Part shown: in pieces, positions 39,697 through 49,474 of the stretch
Layout: every line of letters begins with the position of its first letter
How positions within the stretch are numbered: the first letter of the stretch is position 1
Assembly: GCA_014239455.1 (NCBI GenBank)
Contig: JAAZYV010000006.1
Coordinates: 109,445 to 173,444 of the forward strand
DNA from: Paracoccaceae bacterium
Lineage (GTDB): Bacteria; Pseudomonadota; Alphaproteobacteria; Rhodobacterales; Rhodobacteraceae
Direction of reading: 5' to 3'
DNA length: 64,000 nucleotides
The notes under the pieces: generated by a model
Told to the model about the DNA's origin: nothing
Database searches by the model: none
Seen by the model: the letters and a program-made list of their open reading frames with translations, nothing else
Translations under genes and position numbers: made by a program

Positions 39697-40418
39697 TGGG
39701 GTGCATGTATAGCTTTTGGGAAGATTCTTACACTACAAGTCAACCTGCTACTATCAAGGATATTATCTCCGACCAGGGTATAATCATGGAAGAGAATTTG
39801 TTTTACCCTACTAGTGGTGGACAACCTTCTGACAGTGGTCAGATAAAATTTGATAATCAGATTGCAAACATATTAGAAGCAAGGAAAACTAAAAATGAAG
39901 ATATTTTGTTAGTCCTTGAATCATTTCTGGATAACCTTCAGGTTGGAATGAAGGGAGTGCAAGAGATCAATTGGGAACGCCGTTATAGACATATGAGGAT
40001 GCATACTGCGCTACATTTATTATCTGTTGTCATTTCATTGCCCGTAAATGGAGGACATATTGGAGAAATGAAAAGCCGGTTAGATTTCAATATGCCTGAT
40101 CCTATTGAGGACAAGCAAAAAATTGAGGATGAAATAAATGATTTGATTCAACAAGATCTTAATGTTGAACAACTCTGGATAGCAGAGATTGAATTGGATA
40201 AAAACCCTAAGCTAGTTAAAACAATGTCCGTATCACCTCCGCGAGGTAAAGGGGACATACGGTTGATAAGGATTGCTTCTTCTGATAGCCAGGTTGATCT
40301 TCAACCTTGTGGCGGGACTCACGTTAGAAGAACTAGCGAAATTGGAAGGATTACTCTGGGTAAGATTGAAAAAAAGGGTAAAAACAATAGGCGGGTTAGC
40401 ATACATTTTTCTGATTAA
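39693..40418 (+). CDS. Alanyl-tRNA editing protein AlaX
   Basis: Free-standing homologue of the AlaRS editing domain that hydrolyses Ser- (or Gly-) mischarged tRNA-Ala. 241 aa. Zinc ligands are visible: His104 and His108 in HTALH, Cys206 and His210 in CGGTH. The N-terminus carries FYPTSGGQPSDSG typical of the family. Starts within the stop of the channel gene (ATGA). tRNA-Ser follows 72 bases downstream on the same strand. Confidence 0.92.
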   Translation: MMGCMYSFWEDSYTTSQPATIKDIISDQGIIMEENLFYPTSGGQPSDSGQIKFDNQIANILEARKTKNEDILLVLESFLDNLQVGMKGVQEINWERRYRHMRMHTALHLLSVVISLPVNGGHIGEMKSRLDFNMPDPIEDKQKIEDEINDLIQQDLNVEQLWIAEIELDKNPKLVKTMSVSPPRGKGDIRLIRIASSDSQVDLQPCGGTHVRRTSEIGRITLGKIEKKGKNNRRVSIHFSD

Positions 40419-40490
40419 TGTCTTAATCAGTCAATAATCAGTCAAACAGTGCTTGATTCTTTTCGTCAATACTAGTTATTTGAAACTTGT

Positions 40491-40580
40491 GGAGAGGTGG
40501 CCGAGTGGTCGAAGGCGCACGCCTGGAAAGTGTGTAGGCGGGAGACCGTCTCCAGGGTTCGAATCCCTGTCTCTCCGCCA
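40491..40580 (+). tRNA. tRNA-Ser (anticodon GGA)
   Basis: 90 nt including encoded CCA. Seven-base acceptor stem (GGAGAGG with TCTCTCC, discriminator G), D arm GCCGAGTGG, anticodon stem CACGC/GTGTG with loop CTGGAAA giving anticodon GGA, a long class II variable arm (about GCGGGAGACCGTC) and T arm AGGGTTCGAATCCCT. The long variable arm and anticodon fix the identity as serine, reading UCC/UCU. Confidence 0.97.
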
Positions 40581-40613
40581 TGAACCCCCATTTTGAGTTA
40601 TTAGGGTTAACCT

Positions 40614-41807
40614 ATGTATATTTATTTGTTTCCAATTATTAGTGCCAGTGTAATAGTTGCCGTAAGCTTTGGCGGCCGTCAAATCCTTCCTCTAACAATT
40701 GATGACATCATTACCAGTACTTCCCTGGATTATTTGACCTTGAGCTTTGCTTTCGCAATTGGACAGGTAATGTGGGGATTTGCAAATTATATTGGTGGAA
40801 TAATTGCGGATAAATTTGGAAATGAGAAAGCTTTGATTTTGGGAATTTTACTTTCTGCCTTTGGATGTTCTGTCATTCCTTATTGTGAGAGTCCAATTGA
40901 AATTATATTGGCAGTTGGATTACTTTCTGCTGGTGGATCTGGAATAGCAGGTTTGGCTGTTGCTATGTCGGCGGTGAACAAAAAAGTTCCTCCAGAAAAG
41001 TCTGGAATGGCGTTTGGGATACTTAATGCTGGTGGATCTTTAGGTCAAACCTTTTTAGCTCCAATAGGGGTTATTTTGATTGCAAATTATGGTTGGGCTA
41101 TTGCTCTTAATGCATTAACTGTTCTGTTGCTTTGTACATTGCCATTCGCCTATATGCTAAAAGATAGTGGTTCAAGAGTGGGATCCACTGGTAAAAATGG
41201 AACCGAAAACATTAGCCGTATGATTAAGATTGCATTCGCTACCCCGAGCTACAATTTTTTGGCATTAGGATTTTTCACTTGTGGGTTTCATGTAGCTTTC
41301 ATCGCTGTACATATGCCTGGTGTGATAGCCTACTGCGGGTTACCTCCCACATTATCAGGGTGGTCCCTGGCTTTGATCGGCTTGTTCAATGTCATGGGAA
41401 GTTTAGTTGCAGGATGGTGTATTAGCAGATGGAGCAAGAAACTTTTTTTATCATTGGTTTATTTGTCTAGAGCCATAATTGTCGTTGTGTTTCTGGTTTC
41501 GCCCAAAAGTGAAGTTACTTTCCTGGTTTTTTCTGCTGCATTAGGCGCCACTTATTTGTCTACTGTTCCTCCAACTGCTGCTTTGGTTGCTAAGATGTTT
41601 GGAGCAAACTGTATGGCTACCCTTTTTGGTATTGCTTTATTTTCACATCAAGTAGGAGGATTCTTAGGAGCTTACTTAGGAGGTTATTTTTTCGATATCA
41701 CGGGTGAATACACTGTGGTATGGCTCATTGATATAGTCTTAGCTCTTTTTGCAGCAACAATTCATTTGCCTATAAAGGAAAAATTAGTAACTCAAACAGC
41801 TATATGA
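40614..41807 (+). CDS. MFS transporter
   Basis: 397 aa with twelve hydrophobic helices. Conserved loop 2-3 motif GGIIADKFGNEKAL and the motif GMAFGILNAGGSLGQTF resemble the monocarboxylate/oxalate-formate-like branch of MFS, but substrate is not determined. ATG at 40614 lies 33 bases beyond tRNA-Ser; trkH follows. Confidence 0.8.
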   Translation: MYIYLFPIISASVIVAVSFGGRQILPLTIDDIITSTSLDYLTLSFAFAIGQVMWGFANYIGGIIADKFGNEKALILGILLSAFGCSVIPYCESPIEIILAVGLLSAGGSGIAGLAVAMSAVNKKVPPEKSGMAFGILNAGGSLGQTFLAPIGVILIANYGWAIALNALTVLLLCTLPFAYMLKDSGSRVGSTGKNGTENISRMIKIAFATPSYNFLALGFFTCGFHVAFIAVHMPGVIAYCGLPPTLSGWSLALIGLFNVMGSLVAGWCISRWSKKLFLSLVYLSRAIIVVVFLVSPKSEVTFLVFSAALGATYLSTVPPTAALVAKMFGANCMATLFGIALFSHQVGGFLGAYLGGYFFDITGEYTVVWLIDIVLALFAATIHLPIKEKLVTQTAI

Positions 41808-41865
41808 TAAACTCACTGAGGGATTTTATCCCTATAAAAAATATAACAGTAATCTAGAGGATTTA

Positions 41866-43314
41866 ATGCTTTCCAAGGAATTAAGAGCAGCCAGTCAAAT
41901 AGTGGCGCTTGTTGGGTTAATTTTTTCTTTTTTAATGTTCATACCATGGTTGGCTTCTGTGGCAATTGGTTGGTACGGTGGCGAGCCTTTCTTATGGTCA
42001 GGATTAACAGCGGGATTTGGATGTATTCTAATCTTATTAGCAACGAGAGGGGAAACACCTAGGATTTCTGCCCGATTTGGAATTTTGGTTGTGAATTTTC
42101 TATGGTGGATCATCCCATTAATATGTGCATTGCCATTTATTTTAGCTCTTCCAGAATTAACTACTATAGATGCTATATTTGAGGCCACCTCAGGTTTGAC
42201 CACTACAGGAGCTACTGTTTTGACTAATTTGGTAGAGCAACCAAGACCCGTTTTGCTGTGGAGAGCTATTATGCAATGGATTGGAGGATTAGGAATTTTA
42301 TCTCTAGGCTTGATTCTTTTACCTTTCTTAAGAGTAGGAGGTATGCAGCTGTTTAGAATGGAGAATTCAGATCGAGCTGAAAAACCACTGCCAAGATTAA
42401 TAGAAATATCAAAATCAATTATTTTGATATACCTAGGGTTATCTGGCGCTTGCACGCTGGCGTATGTAGCCACCGGTGTAGCTCCTTTTGACTCTATAGC
42501 TCATGCAATGACGACGGTCGCAACTGGGGGGTTCTCAACCCATGATGAGTCCATAGGTTATTATCAGGATTCCGCAGTTCTCTGGGTTGCTATAATATTT
42601 ATGTTTTTTGGGGGCTTGCCTTTCAGTTTTTTTATCGCCTTGTTCTTTACTAGAAGTCTCCCAAAACCGGATCCTCAAATCTATTTTTTTCTTGTCCTTA
42701 TTGTAGCATCTAGTCTCATAGTGATAATGCTTGATCTGGAAATGACAGAGTTAAGTACATTCAAGATTTCTCAATATATTTTTAATGTTGTCGCTATAAT
42801 CACAACTACAGGTTATGCTTCAGGAGATTTTATGTCTTATTCGGGTGTAGGCCCCGTGTTATTTTTCTTTTTGATCTTTGTTGGGGGCTGTGCAGGCTCA
42901 ACTTCTGGGGGCATCAAAATATATCGATTTGTAATCTTAGCGCAATTGATAAGATCGTCCCTTAATGAGCTGATATATTCACGTGGAGTTTTTCTAATGA
43001 GGTATGGTCGACAAGTAGTTGATCAAGCCGTATTTCGGTCTGCAATAATTATGATAACAACTTTTTTAAGTTTCTTGGCTTTATTTACGATTATTTTAGG
43101 GGCTATGGGATTAGATTTTATTACAGCTCTTTCTGGTGCTGCCAGTGCTCTAGCAAATGTCGGTCCAGGTATAGGGGATATTATTGGACCAACAGGAAGC
43201 TATAGTACTTTAGACGATCCAGAGAAAGGGGTCTTGATTATTGCTATGATTTTAGGAAGACTCGAGTTGTTAGTAGTCATGGCGCTATTCCTGCCAATTT
43301 TGTGGAGAGATTGA
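41866..43314 (+). CDS. trkH: Trk potassium uptake membrane subunit TrkH
   Basis: 482 aa K+ channel-like subunit. Four selectivity-filter half-motifs are visible: LTTTGATVL, VATGGFSTHD, TTTGYASGDF and LANVGPGIGD, each in a pore loop between membrane helices. Also SGGIKIYRF after the third pore. ATG at 41866 after AGAGGA. The regulatory subunit TrkA is not in the window. Confidence 0.95.
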   Translation: MLSKELRAASQIVALVGLIFSFLMFIPWLASVAIGWYGGEPFLWSGLTAGFGCILILLATRGETPRISARFGILVVNFLWWIIPLICALPFILALPELTTIDAIFEATSGLTTTGATVLTNLVEQPRPVLLWRAIMQWIGGLGILSLGLILLPFLRVGGMQLFRMENSDRAEKPLPRLIEISKSIILIYLGLSGACTLAYVATGVAPFDSIAHAMTTVATGGFSTHDESIGYYQDSAVLWVAIIFMFFGGLPFSFFIALFFTRSLPKPDPQIYFFLVLIVASSLIVIMLDLEMTELSTFKISQYIFNVVAIITTTGYASGDFMSYSGVGPVLFFFLIFVGGCAGSTSGGIKIYRFVILAQLIRSSLNELIYSRGVFLMRYGRQVVDQAVFRSAIIMITTFLSFLALFTIILGAMGLDFITALSGAASALANVGPGIGDIIGPTGSYSTLDDPEKGVLIIAMILGRLELLVVMALFLPILWRD

Positions 43315-43353
43315 GGATAGTTTTTTATAATTTTTTAATGTTTGGAGGAAAAG

Positions 43354-44046
43354 ATGAGTAAAGTGTTTCCGTCTGCTCGGGAAGCTCTGGATGGCCTAGT
43401 ATTTGACGGAATGAAGATAGCCGCTGGTGGTTTTGGGCTATGTGGCATTCCTGAAGAATTAATAGAAGCTATCAGAGTATTAAAAGTAAAGGATTTGGTA
43501 ATTGCTTCTAATAATGCCGGAGTAGATGACTTTGGAATTGGTATTCTGCTTCAAACAAAGCAAGTCAAGAAAATGATATCCTCATATGTGGGAGAAAATG
43601 CAGAATTCATGCGACAATACCTCAGTGGGGAATTAGAGTTAGAATTCAACCCACAGGGTACTTTAGCTGAAAGGATGAGAGCTGGCGGTGCGGGAATTCC
43701 GGGGTTCTATACCAAAACCGGTGTAGGAACTGTGATTGCTGAAGGGAAAGAGCATAAAGACTTTAAGGGAAAGACATATATATTGGAAGAAGCTTTTGTG
43801 GCAGATTTAGCTATAGTTAAGGCATGGAAAGGCGATCCAGAAGGTAATCTAGTTTACCGGAAAACAGCGCGCAATTTTAACCCTAATGTAGCAACTTGTG
43901 GTAAAACATGTATAGCTGAGGTAGAGGAAATTGTGCCAGAAGGGAGTTTAGATCCTGACCATATTCATACTCCTGGAATTTTTGTAAATAGGCTCATACT
44001 AGGTGAGCATGAAAAGCGCATAGAAAATAGGACTTTGACCAGGTAA
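43354..44046 (+). CDS. scoA: 3-oxoacid CoA-transferase subunit A
   Basis: Alpha subunit of a succinyl-CoA:3-oxoacid (acetoacetate) CoA-transferase. 230 aa. Start ATG 43354, six bases after GGAGG, gives the typical [15 protein letters not shown]. Family blocks: [40 protein letters not shown], and [11 protein letters not shown]. Partner scoB follows ten bases downstream. Confidence 0.93.
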   Translation: MSKVFPSAREALDGLVFDGMKIAAGGFGLCGIPEELIEAIRVLKVKDLVIASNNAGVDDFGIGILLQTKQVKKMISSYVGENAEFMRQYLSGELELEFNPQGTLAERMRAGGAGIPGFYTKTGVGTVIAEGKEHKDFKGKTYILEEAFVADLAIVKAWKGDPEGNLVYRKTARNFNPNVATCGKTCIAEVEEIVPEGSLDPDHIHTPGIFVNRLILGEHEKRIENRTLTR

Positions 44047-44056
44047 GGAGTGACAG

Positions 44057-44683
44057 ATGTGGGATAGAAATGAGATGGCGGCCAGGGCAGCAAAGGAAAT
44101 CAAGGATGGGATGTATGTAAATCTGGGAATAGGCATACCCACCCTAGTTTCAAATTTTATCCCAAAAAATTTGAATGTCACTTTACAGTCAGAGAATGGG
44201 ATGCTTGGAATGGGACCATTCCCAAAGGAATCTGAGGTTGATCCAGATTTAATAAATGCTGGCAAGCAAACTATTACCGAGCTTGATAAAACAAGTTATT
44301 TTTCGAGTGCTGACAGTTTCGCTATGATCCGTGGTGGCCATATCGATATGGCTATACTAGGCGCTATGGAAGTTTCTGATTCAGGTGATTTAGCTAATTG
44401 GATGATTCCCGGGAAACTTGTTAAGGGCATGGGTGGAGCTATGGATTTAGTTGCTGGAGTAAAACGTGTAATTGTTATTATGGATCATACTAACAAGAAA
44501 GGCGAAAGTAAGTTGCTCAAGGAATGTACATTGCCATTGACGGGTAAGGGTGTTGTAGATTCCCTTATTACAAATTATGGTATGTTTGAGGTTGTTAAAG
44601 GAGGCATAAAGATTGTAGAAATTGCTGAAGGTTCAAGCTTTGAAGAAATCCGGGCGGCTACTTTAGGAAACTTGATAGTTTAA
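44057..44683 (+). CDS. scoB: 3-oxoacid CoA-transferase subunit B
   Basis: Catalytic beta subunit, 208 aa. The CoA-thioester-forming glutamate is Glu46 in SENGMLGMGP; other blocks are GIGIPTLVSNF, RGGHIDMAILGAMEVS, and VIVIMDHTNKKGESK. AAGGAG six bases before ATG. With ScoA it activates acetoacetate for use as carbon source, feeding C2/C4 acyl-CoA to pathways such as that of Ccr. The 3' end overlaps the convergent MFS gene by 26 bases. Confidence 0.94.
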   Translation: MWDRNEMAARAAKEIKDGMYVNLGIGIPTLVSNFIPKNLNVTLQSENGMLGMGPFPKESEVDPDLINAGKQTITELDKTSYFSSADSFAMIRGGHIDMAILGAMEVSDSGDLANWMIPGKLVKGMGGAMDLVAGVKRVIVIMDHTNKKGESKLLKECTLPLTGKGVVDSLITNYGMFEVVKGGIKIVEIAEGSSFEEIRAATLGNLIV

Positions 44684-45911
44684 AATATCCGTGTGTTGTA
44701 GGCTTAGTTTTCAAGACAATCATCCAAAGGCCTATGGTGGAGAAACTCATTATGAGGGCCATCATCTGAAATTGACTTGAGAGAGAGACGTGGGCGTCTA
44801 GGAATATTCCACTAAATAATGGTCCCAATGCTGATGCGATAACCATCGAGGAGGCAGCTATTGCCCGTACATCTCCCAGGTGTCTTGTTCCAAAAAATTC
44901 AGGCCAAAAGGTTCCACTAAAAGCATTGCTCAGACCTTGCATCATACCTAGGAATGCAAACGCAATAGCACTGACAATAGGGTCATTGAGGAAGCTACCA
45001 AGAATGAAGCCAAGTATTCCGGGAACTAAATAAAAAGGGATCAAAAGTCTAACTCCAAATTTATCAATAAGAATTCCAGCTATGAATGTAGCAATGACAC
45101 TCACCATGGTATAGATAGGGACAAGGATGGCAAATTGATTTATTTCCCAACCTTTTTCAACGCCTAAATGTACTTGTTGAAAAAAGAAAATAGTGACAAA
45201 CATTGATTGTGCCATTGTAGCCAGTAGCATTGGCCAAGAAATCCAACTCCTAAGTACCTCACCCTTAGTCCAGTGTTTTCCATTAAGACCGACCCCAATA
45301 TTGTTATTGAGACTATTCACCGCACTTCTCGGAGTTCTTTCTCCATTGAGCAGTTTTCTAAAGATGAAACTTACTAGCAACAAGAGAATTGCGGCTATTC
45401 CCCAAGAGTATCTCCAACCAATCCATCCCATGAGTGAGACAAAGGTCAAAGGCATTAAGGCTTCTCCAAAAGCAAAGCCAAGGCTGGTGGCGGCAACGGT
45501 CTTACCTCTATTTTTAAAGAACCATCTTCCACAAAGCACCATTGATAAGTGGCTTACAAACCCCTGCCCAAAGAATCGCAAACCAAAGATCAATATTGGA
45601 AGGAACCAAACATGTGAAACTAACATCATTCCCAGGCAAAAAATAGCTAATGCAATGATTATAATAGTTCCCAGTTCTCGAGGCTTCCACTTATCTGCCA
45701 GGCCGCCAAAATTGAACATCAAAACAGCTGACAATAGCGTACCAATAGCGTATATGCTTCCCCAGATTGTATGGCTTATAGCAAATTCCTGTCTAATTTC
45801 TCCAGCAAATATTGCTATAAAGAAAGTTTGTCCAAATGAAGAGGAGAAATATAGCAGTGTAGTTATGGAAAGCCATCTGGAATTTTGAAGATAAAAGTTG
45901 GTTTTACTCAT
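44658..45911 (-). CDS. MFS transporter
   Basis: 417 aa, twelve hydrophobic helices. Loop 2-3 motif FGGLADKWKPRELG and the GFAFGEALMPLTFV segment place it in MFS; substrate unknown. Overlaps scoB by 26 bases tail to tail. A three-helix stretch HLSMVLCGRWFFKNRGK is conserved in this branch. Confidence 0.8.
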   Translation of the reverse strand: MSKTNFYLQNSRWLSITTLLYFSSSFGQTFFIAIFAGEIRQEFAISHTIWGSIYAIGTLLSAVLMFNFGGLADKWKPRELGTIIIIALAIFCLGMMLVSHVWFLPILIFGLRFFGQGFVSHLSMVLCGRWFFKNRGKTVAATSLGFAFGEALMPLTFVSLMGWIGWRYSWGIAAILLLLVSFIFRKLLNGERTPRSAVNSLNNNIGVGLNGKHWTKGEVLRSWISWPMLLATMAQSMFVTIFFFQQVHLGVEKGWEINQFAILVPIYTMVSVIATFIAGILIDKFGVRLLIPFYLVPGILGFILGSFLNDPIVSAIAFAFLGMMQGLSNAFSGTFWPEFFGTRHLGDVRAIAASSMVIASALGPLFSGIFLDAHVSLSSQFQMMALIMSFSTIGLWMIVLKTKPTTHGYFKLSSFLK

Positions 45912-45956
45912 TCCTAGGCTACACCTGTTAAGTCAAAGATTTACTAAACGCGGCGT

Positions 45957-46295
45957 CTATTTCTGCATGCAGGAGAAGCACTTTCTTACTGCCGGATTTA
46001 TTCTTATCCGTCTTATATCTATTTCCTCACCACAATCAATACAAAATCCAAAGTCCTTTTCTTTAAGCCTTTTGAGAGCTTCAATTAATTGTGATTTCTT
46101 CTGGATGCGACGTACAATATTGGCTTTAGTCATTTCTTTATCCTGTATGCTATCCATCCTGCTTAACCGACCAATTAATTGTTGATCTAGCTCTACTACC
46201 TTTGAAGTGTTTTTGATGCTGTCTAAACTATCCTCTAAGGCGCTAAGCTCCTTAAGAATCATTTCTTCTAACTCAATATATTTTCTATTTTCCAT
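45957..46295 (-). CDS. DksA/TraR-family zinc-finger protein
   Basis: 112 aa: helical N-terminal hairpin (residues 1-80) and a C-terminal C4 zinc finger with Cys85, Cys88, Cys106 and Cys109 in FCIDCGEEI and KCFSCM. Such short DksA-like proteins bind the RNA polymerase secondary channel and adjust transcription with ppGpp; whether this one does so is inferred from family. Confidence 0.85.
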   Translation of the reverse strand: MENRKYIELEEMILKELSALEDSLDSIKNTSKVVELDQQLIGRLSRMDSIQDKEMTKANIVRRIQKKSQLIEALKRLKEKDFGFCIDCGEEIDIRRIRINPAVRKCFSCMQK

Positions 46296-46417
46296 TACGA
46301 AACATTAAGTTATGTTGTGCATAATATATCGCATCGTTGGTAACACAATAATCATACTAATTGAATTATTATATTCGATTTAATAAATATGTTATTAACT
46401 CAGTAAGAAAGAGTTCA

Positions 46418-47194
46418 ATGTCTCAAGAAAATATTATTAGCTTTGATGTCAATAGCGGATTAGCTGAGGTCATCTTAAAAAGGCCGGCTCAGTATAATTC
46501 ATTTTCGCACAATCTTAGGATCAAATTAAACCAAACTCTTAAACAAGTAGAAGATAATCCAAACATTAGGGCTGCCATAATTAGAGGAGATGGTCCTGGT
46601 TTCTGTGCGGGGGCTGATCTGGCAGAAAACCCAAGAAGTTCAATTCCTGATCAGTTGGAAAAAGAGTACAAACCAATTTTCCAGCAAATAGTTGACGGAA
46701 AGAAATTATATATTGCAGCAGTTCATGGATCTGCTGCCGGAATAGGGGCTGCTTTAGCCTTAGCATGTGATTTTTTGGTTATGTCAGAGAAATCGCGTTT
46801 ATCATTAGTATTCTCTAATATAGGCCTAATCCCTGACGGAGGGGCTAACTGGTTATTGTGTAAAAAATTGGGTTATGGGAAAGCGTTGGAGATTATAGTC
46901 CACGGAGAGCATATCAATTCTGAAGATTGTGAAAAATACGGGCTTGCAAACAAAATTTTTCAGGAAGAGACATTCCAGGAGGAATCCACAGCTTGGGCTC
47001 GGGAGTTAGTAAAACGGTCTCCACTGGCTATGATTGAAACCAAAAAGCTTTTGAGGTTGTGTCAAAATAATACGTATTGGGATATCTTTGATGCCGAAGC
47101 CGAAGCTCAGGGTAGGTTAGCCAAAACTGAGGACTTCCATAATGCGATACAGGCATTTTTTAATAAAGAGAAACCTGTTTTTTTTGGAAAGTAA
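46418..47194 (+). CDS. Enoyl-CoA hydratase/isomerase family protein (PaaG-like)
   Basis: 258 aa crotonase-fold protein. ATG 46418 is preferred; it has AAGAAAGAG upstream and starts MSQENIISFD like relatives, while the frame from 46361 lacks a ribosome site. Oxyanion-hole blocks FCAGADLAE and SAAGIGAALALACDF; IGLIPDGGANWLL is closest to the PaaG/PaaB isomerase branch, with Asp rather than hydratase Glu. Substrate not certain. Confidence 0.85.
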   Translation: MSQENIISFDVNSGLAEVILKRPAQYNSFSHNLRIKLNQTLKQVEDNPNIRAAIIRGDGPGFCAGADLAENPRSSIPDQLEKEYKPIFQQIVDGKKLYIAAVHGSAAGIGAALALACDFLVMSEKSRLSLVFSNIGLIPDGGANWLLCKKLGYGKALEIIVHGEHINSEDCEKYGLANKIFQEETFQEESTAWARELVKRSPLAMIETKKLLRLCQNNTYWDIFDAEAEAQGRLAKTEDFHNAIQAFFNKEKPVFFGK

Positions 47195-47258
47195 AGTAAA
47201 TCCAACAAGGCAGTATTAAGAAAACAGATCTTACCTAAGCAATTTGTAAAACCCAAAA

Positions 47259-48137
47259 ATGAACGATGGCATGCACACTGTCCAGCAGAATAATCCACTA
47301 GCTGTATTTTTTATGGTTCTCACTGGTGCTTGCATGGTGGCAGTAATGGTTAATCTCCGATACTTAGATGAAAGTTTGCCATCTGTCCAAGTTGCTTTCA
47401 TTAGGTACTTATTTGGCCTGGCAATTATCTTTCCATTTGCTATCCACGAGCTAAAGTTAAGAAACCTTGAGATACCCATTATCAAACATGGGATAAGAGG
47501 AACTCTTCACGGCTTTGGTGTGGTTTTATGGTTTTATTCTGTTTCTCAAATACCATTGTCAGATGTAACTGCCATTAGCTATCTTACTCCCATTTTTACT
47601 ACTATTGGAGCAATTATTGTATTTAAGGAAAGACTGACTAAACAGAGGTCTTTGGCGATTCTTACTGCCATCACTGGAGCCATATTGATCTTAAAACCAG
47701 GTTTTGAAGTCATATCAGCAGGAATATTGGCTCAATTGTTGAGCACTTTACTATTAGCAACTTCATACTTAATCACCAAGAATTTGACCAAGACAGAAGG
47801 AATTTTCCTCATCGTTTTAATGTTAAATTTATTTGCAACCCTAACTTTATTACCATTTGCCTTGCTGAGTTGGGTCACTCCTTCTGTTCATGATTTGGGC
47901 TTATTACTAGCTATTGCCATTTTAGCTTCATTTGGCCACTATTTTGTTACTACAGCTGTGGCTTTAGCCCCTTTATCGGTGACACAGCCCGTCATCTTTC
48001 TGCAGTTGATATGGGCTACCCTCATAGGGCTACTAATCTTTGGAGAGCCAATAGACTTTCTAATAATTATGGGTGGCGGCTTTATTGTTTTAGCTATTAC
48101 ACAAATAGCTTATTCGGAAAAAAAAACAAAAGGTTAA
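47259..48137 (+). CDS. EamA/DMT-family permease
   Basis: 292 aa with ten hydrophobic segments and two EamA repeats, the first with YLDESLPSVQVAFIRYLFGL, ISYLTPIFTTIGAIIVFKERL closing it. Substrate unknown. A strong hairpin lies 13 bases after the stop. Confidence 0.85.
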   Translation: MNDGMHTVQQNNPLAVFFMVLTGACMVAVMVNLRYLDESLPSVQVAFIRYLFGLAIIFPFAIHELKLRNLEIPIIKHGIRGTLHGFGVVLWFYSVSQIPLSDVTAISYLTPIFTTIGAIIVFKERLTKQRSLAILTAITGAILILKPGFEVISAGILAQLLSTLLLATSYLITKNLTKTEGIFLIVLMLNLFATLTLLPFALLSWVTPSVHDLGLLLAIAILASFGHYFVTTAVALAPLSVTQPVIFLQLIWATLIGLLIFGEPIDFLIIMGGGFIVLAITQIAYSEKKTKG

Positions 48138-48150
48138 TCGTGGACTTCAT

Positions 48151-48176
48151 CCGAGGGAGAATTCTTGCTCCCTCGG
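48151..48176. terminator. Hairpin between convergent EamA and fccB genes
   Basis: Perfect nine-base arms CCGAGGGAG (48151-48159) and CTCCCTCGG (48168-48176) with an eight-base loop, centred between the stops of two convergent genes. Likely a bidirectional terminator, although neither side has a long T tract. Confidence 0.6.
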
Positions 48177-48192
48177 AAATATTTCAAAATAC

Positions 48193-49455
48193 TTAGCCAA
48201 ACATGTCAGAAGTAATTCCAGAATACCAACCTAGGCTTTCTTCATAGGTTGCTTTTCTTAACGCGACATCTTCGCCAGTTTTTGACACAAACCCAGAGAC
48301 TTTGGCTATTTTCTCGTCTGTTGCTTCATAACTTGCACCCACTTTGATTCCATCGTTAGTTTCAACAAGCGACCAGCAAGTATTGGAAAACTTAGCTGGG
48401 AACAACTTTGAGTCAGTTAAAGCAGCCCTAACGGCCATGGCACATACTTTAGCTTGAGAGTTCGCAGAAAAACCTGATTTTGGCATATCGCCTTGAGATG
48501 AAGCATCTCCAAGAACATGAATATGATCATTCTTTCTGCTTTGCATAGTATGTGGAATCACAGGAGCCCAATTACCGTCAGTAACTCCAGCAATTTCAGC
48601 AATTTTCCCAGCTTTCATCGCAGGAATAACATTACAGACATCCACTTTTTCAGAACTTCCATCTATGACAACTTCCATGCTATCAGGTCTAACTTCAACA
48701 CTTTTACCGCCCATGTCAGGTCCTATGCGCTCAATCATTCCTGAATAATGTTTGTTCCAACCTTCTTCGAAAAGACCTTGCTTAGAGAATTTTGGTTTAG
48801 GATCAAGAATTAGAATTTTTGCGCTTGGATTGCTCTTCTTTAGTTTGTGAGCAACCATGGATACCCTTTCATAGGGGCCTGGAGGACATCTGAATGGATT
48901 TGGCGGGGCTACCATACAATAAGTGCCCCCAGATTTCATATTGTCAATTTGGGCACTCAAAAGTTGAGTTTGAGATCCAGCTTTATAGGAGTGCGGCATT
49001 TTATTCTGTGAGGATAAATCCCAACCAGGGACTGAGCCATCTACAAAATCAATCCCAGGAGATAGGATCAGTTTATCATAACTCAAAGATCCTCCACCTG
49101 CCAAAGAAACGTTCCTATTATTTGAATCTACATCTACAGCCCAGTCATGAACAACATTAATTCCGTAATCATTCGCTAATTTTCCATAGGTGTGACCTAT
49201 GGAATCAAAATCTCTAAAGCCACCCAAATAAAGATTTGAGAAAAAACATGTATAATAGCTTCTCGTAGGCTCCACCAGAGTCACATCTATGGCACCTTTT
49301 GAGTCTTTGGCGATATACCTTGCTGCTGTCGCTCCTCCAGCTCCTCCCCCAATTACAACCACCTTAGATCTGGAAGCTCCAAAAACCACAGGTGCTGCCA
49401 TTGTAGCAGTAATGCCGGCCGAAGCCGAAATAAAATGTCTTCTATTGAGTTTCAT
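48193..49455 (-). CDS. fccB: Flavocytochrome c sulfide dehydrogenase, flavoprotein subunit
   Basis: Oxidises sulfide to sulfur/polysulfide and passes electrons to the partner cytochrome. 420 aa. N-terminal twin-arginine-like export signal (RRHFISASAG, then hydrophobic stretch). FAD loop VVIGGGAGGATAARYI, active-site cysteines in YYTCFF and NPFRCPPGPYER (redox disulfide pair), HVLGDAS FAD block, and the C-terminal FCSD domain to SLGWYSGITSDMFG. AAGGAGG lies seven bases before ATG. Encoded just downstream of its likely cytochrome partner. SoxF is the same family. Confidence 0.9.
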   Translation of the reverse strand: MKLNRRHFISASAGITATMAAPVVFGASRSKVVVIGGGAGGATAARYIAKDSKGAIDVTLVEPTRSYYTCFFSNLYLGGFRDFDSIGHTYGKLANDYGINVVHDWAVDVDSNNRNVSLAGGGSLSYDKLILSPGIDFVDGSVPGWDLSSQNKMPHSYKAGSQTQLLSAQIDNMKSGGTYCMVAPPNPFRCPPGPYERVSMVAHKLKKSNPSAKILILDPKPKFSKQGLFEEGWNKHYSGMIERIGPDMGGKSVEVRPDSMEVVIDGSSEKVDVCNVIPAMKAGKIAEIAGVTDGNWAPVIPHTMQSRKNDHIHVLGDASSQGDMPKSGFSANSQAKVCAMAVRAALTDSKLFPAKFSNTCWSLVETNDGIKVGASYEATDEKIAKVSGFVSKTGEDVALRKATYEESLGWYSGITSDMFG

Positions 49456-49474
49456 ATTTCATCCTCCTTATGAA

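Noticed and set aside
40427..40446. Near-direct repeat AATCAGTCAA before tRNA-Ser
   Set aside because: Short, two copies only, no family or position that supports a function.
41819..41833. AGGGAT/ATCCCT hairpin between an MFS gene and trkH
   Set aside because: Six-base stem, three-base loop, no T tract; too weak to call a terminator.
45193..45888. Long open frame opposite the MFS gene at 44658
   Set aside because: Shadow of the MFS coding sequence; composition and lack of a ribosome site give no support.
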